Positions 7,478-12,915 of a stretch of DNA of 12,915 nucleotides are shown here, piece after piece. The stretch comes from JBJENW01 sp051880395 (GTDB lineage: Bacteria > Bacillota > Clostridia > Lachnospirales > Lachnospiraceae): the NCBI GenBank assembly GCA_051880395.1, contig JBJENW010000168.1, positions 1-12,915 of the forward strand, read 5' to 3'. Position 1 is the stretch's first letter. Every line of letters starts with the position of its first letter. The notes beneath the pieces are model-generated. The model was not told the origin of the DNA. It saw only the letters and a program-made list of their open reading frames with translations, and made no database searches. Both the position numbers and the translations under genes were made by a program.

Positions 7478-7527
7478 ATCATACGCATTTTTCAGAAAGA
7501 AAAATTGTAAAAATCAGAACAAAGATT
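7478..7527 (-). promoter_or_regulatory. Promoter and conserved upstream box of operon A
   Basis: A -10 hexamer TATGAT lies at 7483-7478 on the minus strand. The box at 7527-7501 (plus strand begins aaaattgta) ends exactly 17 bp from it and covers the poor -35 AATTTT. It matches the box at 3147-3174 at 24 of 28 aligned columns, with one gap. The upstream gene ends at 7539, so the box is in noncoding DNA here. This is consistent with an activator site overlapping -35, as many AraC-type activators use. Confidence 0.6.
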
Positions 7528-7538
7528 CCTTGTGTTTT

Positions 7539-9584
7539 TTACATATTTGCATAAAAATCGAGATTTTCCAATAAAGTCTGTGTTACAGTTCCATTTTTAT
7601 TCTCTACATTTTTATTAAAGTATGTGATATCACGCACCTTTTTCGCACGATCCCGTTTGAAAATTTCTCCTGCTTCCGTAAATGCCGGATATACGGATAA
7701 TTTTTCCCGAATCTTTTTTGAAAACGGACAATAGCGATACATGATTCTTCGCACCACTTTATTCAATCGAGGAGCCCCCTGTGATTCATACTGAATCCAT
7801 AATGTATAATCTTTGATAAACACCTCTCTTGGATTATTTCTGCAACTTTTAATCTGTGCTCGAAGTTTTGTCCGCATTTCCTCCGAAAGCTCGGAATTTT
7901 TCCGATAAAACTGAATATAATCATTATATTCTGAGGTTAGTGAATGTTCTCGGATATCATTCCAGTATACCCCTTGAACCGTCCGGCACATCTCCCACCG
8001 AAAAGCGCCGCACATTTTAATCACTTCTTGTTCCAGATTTCCTTCGAAAAATGCCGGAAGTACAAACCTTGCCGGTGTATCCCGCTTCTTTTCTGATATA
8101 TCCTGCCACATAATCCCTCTCGTTCCAACTGTCGGCATCAAAATAATATCCGGCAGCACCTGTTTCATCACAAACGTATTATCAATCTTATTTTCCGGAT
8201 CATGATACAACCGTTCTCTATAAAACAGAGAGTAATCAATCTCACGCATATGTTCAAAAACCGCTTCCACTCGTTCAACATCCAAAAATGATTTCTGAAC
8301 ACCGGTCATAAATTCCTCTTCTGTCAGAATCGGACAAAATGTCGCGATATCCTCGCTCATCAGACGATTAGCATTTGTGATCATATTGTGGATCTCAAAA
8401 CTTACTTTTGCCTCCTGATCGTTCAGGTAATCCTCTTCCTCCGCTTTTGTCATCTGCCGGCGTTTTTTTATTTCTACCAGCTGCTCTTTGTAATCCATAT
8501 CCATCTGATCTTTCGATGGCTGCCGCTCATTTTTGTAAATTGCACACAACCAGTCATAGATCGTAAACAGATGATACAGATTACTTCCTGTATCCGGATA
8601 AAACTGATATAACTCCAGCAAAACCTCTTCCCCAAACATCTGTTCATCCATATAGCCATATCGCAAAAACATCTCCACAATACGCGGTATATTTTCATCC
8701 TTCAATGCTTCAAAAAATACCTTTTCATAAATATCATAAAATTGCTTTGTAATCTCTTTGCGAAGTTTCCGCACTTCCATATCCGTTGACCCGCGATCCG
8801 GCAATTCACGGAAATTTTTTACCAGAACCTGAAATTTAATTGCCGGTTCTTTCTCAATTTTCCCATAATTCAACAACTTTCCAAGTGACCCGGAAAGTTC
8901 CGCCAGCACTTCCTGCTTCTGCTCTTCTGTTTCGATAGTTTTTCCCTGTGGTGCATCCTTTTTTGCCTTCGGTTTTTCCTTTTCAACCAGCCCCAATGCC
9001 TCTTTGCCAAATGTATTGATCAGAATTCCCGCCACTTCTGCCATCTGATGAATCAATTTTGCACAGAGTTCGATATGATAAATGGCAATATTCTCTCCAG
9101 AAGAAAACAAACTGCGATACACACTTTTATCAAGCTGCATCACTTCTTTTAAATATTGCCTCTCCACTGTTCTCGGAGTCTGTAATTCTTCCTTTTGCAT
9201 CTGCTGATAAACCGTCACATACGGCTCAAATAATTTCTGATATACCTGTTCCACACTCCGAAACTGTGATATTGCAGACATTACAAGCAGCTGCTGATAA
9301 TTTTTCCCACCTTGAAAGATTTGATGCAGCTGCTCTAATTCTGTAAAGTCAAAAAAAGCGATCATACAATCTGTTTCTGCTTTATAATCAAACAGATATG
9401 TTTTTTGATACAGATCAACACTTCCAAGCCATGAGCCACTCTCAAACCTCATTTTTACGCACTCGTTTGTTGCAGATACCGTCCCTTTTAACAATAGTGC
9501 AATCTGTTTCACTGGTGTGCCTTTTTCATAAAAAGTACGCCCACATGCGAAATTCATTCGATTACTTAAAATATTATTTTCCAT
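7539..9584 (-). CDS. Large protein with cNMP-binding-like N-terminal domain, function unknown
   Basis: This 681-residue protein is not one I can name. Residues 14-80 resemble the beta-barrel of cyclic nucleotide-binding domains (FYEKGTPVKQIALLLKG, FESGSWLGSVDL, then KAETDCMIAFFDF), as at the N-terminus of Crp/Fnr proteins. No Crp helix-turn-helix follows. A helical region runs to about 195, a Lys/Glu-rich low-complexity linker lies at about 201-225, and about 450 residues of mostly helical, charged sequence complete it. I see no transmembrane segment or signal peptide, nor catalytic motif. The start at 9584 has an AAGAGAA site upstream. It stands alone between an intergenic gap and operon A. 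Its transcript would run into the hairpin at 7413-7458. A cytosolic sensor or scaffold role is possible, but no function is assigned. Confidence 0.75.
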   Translation of the reverse strand: MENNILSNRMNFACGRTFYEKGTPVKQIALLLKGTVSATNECVKMRFESGSWLGSVDLYQKTYLFDYKAETDCMIAFFDFTELEQLHQIFQGGKNYQQLLVMSAISQFRSVEQVYQKLFEPYVTVYQQMQKEELQTPRTVERQYLKEVMQLDKSVYRSLFSSGENIAIYHIELCAKLIHQMAEVAGILINTFGKEALGLVEKEKPKAKKDAPQGKTIETEEQKQEVLAELSGSLGKLLNYGKIEKEPAIKFQVLVKNFRELPDRGSTDMEVRKLRKEITKQFYDIYEKVFFEALKDENIPRIVEMFLRYGYMDEQMFGEEVLLELYQFYPDTGSNLYHLFTIYDWLCAIYKNERQPSKDQMDMDYKEQLVEIKKRRQMTKAEEEDYLNDQEAKVSFEIHNMITNANRLMSEDIATFCPILTEEEFMTGVQKSFLDVERVEAVFEHMREIDYSLFYRERLYHDPENKIDNTFVMKQVLPDIILMPTVGTRGIMWQDISEKKRDTPARFVLPAFFEGNLEQEVIKMCGAFRWEMCRTVQGVYWNDIREHSLTSEYNDYIQFYRKNSELSEEMRTKLRAQIKSCRNNPREVFIKDYTLWIQYESQGAPRLNKVVRRIMYRYCPFSKKIREKLSVYPAFTEAGEIFKRDRAKKVRDITYFNKNVENKNGTVTQTLLENLDFYANM

Positions 9585-9734
9585 TTTATTCTCTTCTTTC
9601 TTCGGTGCTAATTTTCAAAATATTCTTACCTTTTATTTCGTCAGAAAATAGTATTTACATAATCGAACCTGCACATATTTTTTACCCAGACTTATTTCCT
9701 ATTGTATTTTTATCTAAATTTGATATAATACAAG

Positions 9735-9748
9735 TGTTGGTAAACACA
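9735..9748. promoter_or_regulatory. Possible operator: inverted repeat GTGTT-N4-AACAC
   Basis: The 14-bp sequence gtgttggtaaacac (plus strand) has 5-bp inverted arms around 4 nt. It is about 150 bp upstream of the start codon at 9584, close to AT-rich minus-strand -10-like hexamers (TATTAT, TACAAT) and just downstream of a plus-strand TATAAT. It could be a regulator site for either direction. No regulator is assigned, and arms of this length can occur by chance. Confidence 0.25.
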
Positions 9749-9880
9749 ACATAATTCAAATCTACATCTTTAGTGAACTTTGTATTTTTTGGACATTCTG
9801 ACACATTTCTTATTTTTCAAAATAATCCATTGCACTTTTGATACGACATACAACATAGTTGGATTTCTTTTTTACAAGTC

Positions 9881-9908
9881 TTGACCTGCTTGTGGACATT
9901 TATATAAT
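9881..9908 (+). promoter_or_regulatory. Strong sigma-70-type promoter facing an intergenic region
   Basis: On the plus strand TTGACC (9881-9886) is separated by 16 bp from a perfect TATAAT (9903-9908). This is among the best promoter matches in the window, but no plus-strand protein gene follows. A transcript would start near 9915 and run into the hairpin at 9997-10046. Confidence 0.55.
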
Positions 9909-9914
9909 AACTTA

Positions 9915-10050
9915 AACGATTTCAAACCAAAAACTACAAAGAATCAGACTTGCCTAATAAAATCTTACGTTTTAAGTACTCAACATTTTTTACTTCAGAA
10001 CAAAACAACCATTCTATATTTTTATATATAATGGTTGTTTTGTTTTAACG
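9915..10050 (+). ncRNA. Candidate small RNA between promoter and terminator
   Basis: A transcript from the promoter at 9881-9908 would be about 130 nt long and end after the long hairpin near 10046-10050, where GTTTTGTTTT supplies a U-rich tail. The transcribed region has no ATG with a ribosome binding site. A TTG-initiated frame of about 33 codons running through the hairpin lacks a Shine-Dalgarno site and looks accidental. I recognise no known RNA family. It is called from the promoter-terminator pair alone. Confidence 0.4.
9997..10046. terminator. Hairpin terminator, probably bidirectional
   Basis: Arms at 9997-10013 and 10030-10046 pair over 17 positions with one G-U (plus strand), around an AT-rich loop of 16 nt. 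Both ends give T-rich tails (TGTTTTGTTTT on plus, TTGTTTTGTT on minus). It lies 14 nt beyond the nth stop codon and so can end nth transcription, and it can also end a plus-strand small RNA. Confidence 0.8.
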
Positions 10051-10059
10051 ATACTGTCT

Positions 10060-10695
10060 TTACACCTCATTTTTCTGGCAAATCTCTTTCAGGCAGCACT
10101 CCTCGCAATGCGGCTTTGTCCGAGCGGTACACACTGCCCTTCCATGCTCTACAAATCGGTGACAAAGGGAATTTCCTTCCTCCGGAGGAATGATCTTCCA
10201 AAGTGCCATTTCAACTTTTTTAGGATCTTTGATCTGATCGACCAGACCGATTCGATTTGACAAACGAATACAATGGGTATCTGTAACGATCGCCGGTTTT
10301 CCAAATACATCCCCCATAATCAGATTTGCACTCTTTCGCCCTACTCCTGGCAGTTTTAAAAGTGCATTAAAATCATCCGGTACCTCTCCGTGATATTCTT
10401 CATATATGATTTTCATGCAGGCACTGATATCTCTTGCCTTACTTTTTCCCAATCCACATGGTTTTACAATTGCTTCAATTTCTTCCACTGGCGCTTTAGC
10501 CAACGCTTCTACATCCGGAAATTTTGCATACAAATCCTGTACGACCACATTTACTCGCGCATCTGTACACTGTGCCGCAAGACGCACGCTGACTAAAAGT
10601 TTCCATGCCTCATTATAATCCAAGCTGCAATCAGCATCCGGATATGCGGCTTTTAAGCGTTGAATCACTTCCAATGCTAATTCTTTCTTTCTCAT
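10060..10695 (-). CDS. nth: Endonuclease III (DNA glycosylase/AP lyase)
   Basis: This 211-residue protein, the usual length for Nth, excises oxidised pyrimidines and cuts at abasic sites in base excision repair. The helix-hairpin-helix LPGVGRKSA (115-123) contains the catalytic lysine K121, and the catalytic aspartate is D139 in VTDTH. The C-terminal [4Fe-4S] loop has C189, C197, C200 and C206. The spacing is C-x7-C-x2-C-x5-C, one residue longer in the first gap than the C-x6-C of E. coli Nth, and C201 is an extra cysteine beside a ligand. I chose the ATG at 10695 because TAGGAGAG lies just upstream, and rejected the longer frame from 10758, which would begin inside the -35 of the promoter. 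It is a single-gene unit with its own promoter and terminator. Confidence 0.95.
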   Translation of the reverse strand: MRKKELALEVIQRLKAAYPDADCSLDYNEAWKLLVSVRLAAQCTDARVNVVVQDLYAKFPDVEALAKAPVEEIEAIVKPCGLGKSKARDISACMKIIYEEYHGEVPDDFNALLKLPGVGRKSANLIMGDVFGKPAIVTDTHCIRLSNRIGLVDQIKDPKKVEMALWKIIPPEEGNSLCHRFVEHGRAVCTARTKPHCEECCLKEICQKNEV

Positions 10696-10729
10696 TTTTT
10701 CTCTCCTATTTGACATATTTCTATCCTTT

Positions 10730-10758
10730 ATTGTAGAGAAAATAACAGCAGGTTTCAA
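10730..10758 (-). promoter_or_regulatory. Promoter of nth
   Basis: On the minus strand TTGAAA (10758-10753), a 17-bp spacer and TACAAT (10735-10730) form a good sigma-70-type promoter. Transcription would start near 10722, giving a leader of about 27 nt before the nth start codon at 10695, with the Shine-Dalgarno site inside it. Confidence 0.75.
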
Positions 10759-10835
10759 GAAATTTACGCAAATATTTCTGGAAATTCTTGTACTTTATTT
10801 GCTGTTTGAGCTTTATACTTTGTTTTTATGCGTTA

Positions 10836-11020
10836 TCATTCCATTTTTACTCGCTCTCTTGTCTTTTCTACTTCAGAAGATAAAATACCATACTGTTCCA
10901 CAATCCGATTACGCTTTTCTTCTTGACTTGAACAGCGGATAAACACTTTGATCACATTCTTTTCCTCTTTCAATGCTTCCGACGCACAGTGTCCTAAAAA
11001 GATGGCACTTCCATTTTTCG
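10836..11020 (-). pseudogene. Fragment of a cytidylate kinase-like protein
   Basis: The last 60 residues of the open frame 11390-10836, from about KNGSAIFLGHCASEAL through NVIKVFIRCSS to RIVEQYG, resemble the middle of cytidylate kinase-like (AAA-type nucleotide kinase) proteins, where the pattern is roughly GNxIFVGRCAD, then NVIxVFI and RIVEQYG. The P-loop end and the C-terminal end are missing; the frame stops at 10836 after RVKME. It continues in frame from an ABC ATPase fragment. The junction falls at AKNG, which both families could encode, suggesting a microhomology deletion. The family call is from memory and moderate. It is unlikely to be functional. Confidence 0.55.
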
Positions 11021-11273
11021 CAAGCAATTCTTCATGCGTACCACTTTCAATGATATCACCATCTTTCAGAACAAGAATCAAATCTGAATTCTTGATCGTA
11101 GAAAGACGATGTGCGATTACAAAAGAAGTACGGTTTTGCATCAACTGATCCATCGCATTTTGAATCTGCTGTTCGGTTCTGGTATCTACTGAACTGGTTG
11201 CCTCATCGAGAATCAACATCGGTTTGTCCGCGATCATCGCACGAGCAATGGTCAGTTGCTGTTTCTGTCCTTG
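11012..11273 (-). pseudogene. C-terminal fragment of an ABC exporter ATPase domain
   Basis: Residues QGQKQQLTIARAM (ABC signature, missing its first residues), LILDEATSSVDTRTE (Walker B and D-loop), IAHRLSTI (H-loop) and DGDIIESGTHEELLAKNG are the C-terminal half of the nucleotide-binding domain of a multidrug/lipid-type ABC exporter. The membrane domain, Walker A and Q-loop are absent. Upstream it is joined in frame to the end of an aldo/keto reductase (MEMSEV), and downstream to a kinase-like fragment. With no Walker A it cannot be an active ATPase. The frame is intact for about 88 residues, so the event may be recent. Confidence 0.8.
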
Positions 11274-11966
11274 GACTTCTGACATTTCCATCATATACAA
11301 CATATGATCGAGTGTTTCGCAGCGATCCGCGCCGGAAAGACGGTCGCGCAGGCGGCATCGTATCCAACATATGATCGAGTGTTTCCACATCTTCTTTCGA
11401 CAATTGAATATCTGCCGCTCCCATATTTTCTTTCATCCGCTCTATTTTACGTGTTCCCGGAATCGGTACGATCCAAGGCTTCTTACAAAGCGTCCATGCC
11501 ATGGAAATCTGAGCCGGTGTGGCATGTTTGTTTTCTGCTATTGTCTGCAAAAGTTCCAACAGCTTTTGATTTTTATCGATGGCCTCATCCTGAAACTGCG
11601 GCATATTACTGCGGTAGTCATATTTTTTATCAAACTGTACTCCCTTTTTATATTTTCCCGTTAATAGTCCATTCGCCATCGGAGAAAACGCTACCAAGCC
11701 CGCGCCAAGCTCTTCCAACGTCGGGAACAGTTCTTCGTAATGTCTTTCCATCATGGAATAGCGATTTTCTACTGCTGTAACCGGACAAACCGCATGCGCA
11801 CGACGAAGATATTCCTCGTTTGTCTCCAAAATACCCCAGTACAGGATTTTTCCTTCTTTTATCAAATCTGCCATGACACCGGCTACTTCCTCCGGTTCCA
11901 CAGAAGGGTCTATGCGATGCTGAAAATACAAATCGATATGATCTGTCTGCAGACGTTTCAAGGAGC
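11274..11966 (-). pseudogene. Aldo/keto reductase, 5'-truncated and 3'-frameshifted
   Basis: From about 11966 (SLKRLQTDHIDLYFQHRID) to 11356 (LSKEDVETLDHMLDTM) the frame encodes the last two thirds of an aldo/keto reductase. The catalytic His (in YFQHRID) and cofactor-binding region (IVPIPGTRK) are present. The N-terminal third with the catalytic Asp, Tyr and Lys is gone, replaced by about 19 unrelated residues after an ATG at 12021. At the 3' end an imperfect duplication at 67-bp spacing shifts the frame, so the natural ending MEMSEV appears only in another frame at 11291-11274. The shifted reading continues to 11203 with unrelated sequence. The complete enzyme would be about 320-330 residues. 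Confidence 0.85.
11289..11385. repeat. Imperfect 30-bp direct repeat flanking a GC-rich 37-bp patch
   Basis: Copies at 11289-11318 and 11356-11385 match at 28 of 30 positions, including 21 consecutive identical bases (from 11298 and 11365). They lie 67 bp apart. The 37 bp between them (11319-11355) are 28 G/C, far above the surrounding DNA. Both copies encode ETLDHML of the aldo/keto reductase end, in different frames. Confidence 0.9.
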
Positions 11967-12045
11967 CCGATTTATCTGGATAATGGATGCGGAACCTAAT
12001 ATCTGTGAAAGCAGCATCCATTTTGCATTTCCGTCCCCGGGTGAA
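11967..12045. other. Junction between UvrA-like gene and reductase remnant
   Basis: About 80 bp separate the UvrA-like stop codon from recognisable reductase sequence. It contains an ATG at 12021 with no clear ribosome binding site and 7-bp inverted arms tggatgc/gcatcca (11984-11990 and 12014-12020). It resembles neither flanking gene, and no terminator is visible after the UvrA-like gene. Confidence 0.5.
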
Positions 12046-12915
12046 TCACAGGGACTTTCTCAGGTATTCCGCCGTAATTGTATGAGAATGTTCCGCCATA
12101 TCCTTCGGTGTACCGGCAAAGACGATTTCTCCACCGGCTGTACCACCATCGGGGCCAACATCAATGAGCCAGTCCGCCTGCTTCATTACATCCAGATTGT
12201 GCTCGATGACAATGACAGTGTTACCCCGATCCACCAGGTTGTCCAGTAGCTCCATGACCTTCTGCACATCAGAGGCGTGGAGACCGGTGGTGGGTTCGTC
12301 CAATACATAGATATTACCTTTTTTGTCCAGATACTTTGCCAGCTTCACCCGCTGGCGCTCGCCTCCGGAGAGGGTAGAAAGAGGCTGACCCAGAGACAGG
12401 TAGGTCAGACCTACTTCAATCATTGCCCCCAGAGCCTTGCGAAGTTTCCTGTTGTCTTTGAAAAACTCGTAGGCTTCCTCAGCGGACATGTCCAGGATCT
12501 CCACAATGTTCTTTCCCTGATACCGATAGGACAGTGCTTCCTGACTATACCGTTTTCCTTCGCAGGCTTCGCAGACGGTGGTCACCGGGTCCATGAACAC
12601 CAGTTCGGTCACAATCTGTCCTCGTCCTCCGCAGACAGGACATGCACCATTACTGTTGAACGAGAACAGTGATGCTGACACACCATTTTCTGCCGCCATC
12701 ACCTTGCGGATTTCATCAAAGAAACTTAAGAAGGTGGCTGGAGTGGAGCGCCCGGTAGCAGTCACCGGAGACTGATCCACCAGTACCACCCGTTCAGCAT
12801 ACTGCTTGGCGAACACATCCCGAATCAGGGAGCTTTTGCCGGAACCGGCTACGCCGGTTATCACCGTCAGCACATTCAGCGGAATGTCCACCGACACATT
12901 TTTCAGATTGTGGAC
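12046..12915 (-). CDS. UvrA-like ATPase, C-terminal part (runs off window)
   Basis: 289 residues are visible and the frame is open to the window edge, so the N-terminal part lies outside. A GTG at 12897 is inside the conserved strand (LKNVSVDIP) and is not the start. It contains the second ABC ATPase module of UvrA proteins: Walker A GVAGSGKSS (21-29), a zinc module with C92, C95, C115 and C118, signature LSGGERQRVKLA (182-193), Walker B IYVLDEPTTGLH (202-213) and IEHN (237-240). UvrA recognises DNA damage in nucleotide excision repair. The insertion between Walker A and the zinc module looks short, as in the compact UvrA-like group sometimes linked to drug resistance or secondary loci, so I do not call it uvrA. 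G/C-ending codons are more frequent than in the genes at 112-9584. Confidence 0.85.
   Translation of the reverse strand, partial: VHNLKNVSVDIPLNVLTVITGVAGSGKSSLIRDVFAKQYAERVVLVDQSPVTATGRSTPATFLSFFDEIRKVMAAENGVSASLFSFNSNGACPVCGGRGQIVTELVFMDPVTTVCEACEGKRYSQEALSYRYQGKNIVEILDMSAEEAYEFFKDNRKLRKALGAMIEVGLTYLSLGQPLSTLSGGERQRVKLAKYLDKKGNIYVLDEPTTGLHASDVQKVMELLDNLVDRGNTVIVIEHNLDVMKQADWLIDVGPDGGTAGGEIVFAGTPKDMAEHSHTITAEYLRKSL

Larger units (their letters stand above)
9585..10059. other. AT-rich intergenic region without protein genes
   Basis: About 475 bp without a convincing coding frame. It contains a minus-strand inverted repeat GTGTTTACCAACAC (9735-9748), possible plus-strand promoters at 9702-9729 (TTGTAT, 16 bp, TATAAT) and 9881-9908, a terminator hairpin at 9997-10046, and a weak direct repeat (acaacata at 9746 and 9850; ggacatt at 9791 and 9894). 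I could not identify a convincing promoter for the 7539-9584 gene. Confidence 0.6.

Noticed and set aside
11984..12020. Inverted repeat tggatgc/gcatcca near the UvrA-like gene end as a transposon end or terminator
   Set aside because: Arms are only 7 bp, there is no T-run, no transposase fragment and no target duplication.
12046..12897. Complete gene starting at GTG 12897
   Set aside because: The frame stays open to 12915 with conserved residues (VHNLKN), and a UvrA-type protein needs an N-terminal module, so the gene is partial.
1..12915. tRNA, rRNA, CRISPR array, insertion sequence, known riboswitch
   Set aside because: I looked for regular repeats, transposase motifs, conserved RNA motifs and cloverleaf-like arms by eye and found none I could support.

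Overview
The window looks like chromosomal DNA of a low-GC Gram-positive anaerobe in Clostridia, probably Lachnospiraceae. The basis is AT-rich intergenic DNA, strong AGGAGG-type ribosome binding sites, U-rich intrinsic terminators and the protein families present. This placement rests on reading alone, without a database search. Every gene I can support lies on the minus strand, so transcription runs from high to low coordinates.

Positions 112-7391 hold two adjacent operons that look like one catabolic unit for an amine or N-substituted amino acid. Operon A (7391 to 3166) encodes a small [2Fe-2S] protein, an FAD/NAD(P) oxidoreductase with a C-terminal double [4Fe-4S] ferredoxin domain, a BFD-type [2Fe-2S] protein, a DAO-family FAD oxidoreductase and an AraC-family regulator. 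The gene spacings are 16 and 13 nt, then an 8-nt overlap, then 2 nt. Operon B (3045 to 112) encodes a PII-family signal protein without the uridylylated tyrosine, an APC-superfamily permease and an ornithine cyclodeaminase/mu-crystallin family dehydrogenase. The enzyme set resembles HcnABC, opine oxidase and archaeal multisubunit proline dehydrogenase systems. The exact substrate cannot be read from sequence.

Both operons begin with the same control region: a near-identical box of about 27 bp, exactly 17 bp, a -10 hexamer, a strong terminator-like hairpin, then a Shine-Dalgarno site. This points to co-regulation, most simply by the AraC protein encoded between them, and perhaps also attenuation.

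Upstream, 7539-9584 encodes a 681-residue protein of unknown function with a cNMP-binding-like N-terminal domain. The AT-rich gap 9585-10059 has a good plus-strand promoter facing a terminator hairpin, so it may encode a small RNA. nth (endonuclease III) follows with its own promoter.

Positions 10836-12021 are a graveyard of gene pieces joined head to tail: an aldo/keto reductase missing its N-terminus and frameshifted at the 3' end, the C-terminal part of an ABC exporter ATPase, and an internal piece of a cytidylate kinase-like protein. An imperfect 30-bp direct repeat flanks a 37-bp GC-rich patch at one junction. At the right edge (12046-12915) is the C-terminal part of a UvrA-like ATPase with more G/C-ending codons, running off the window.
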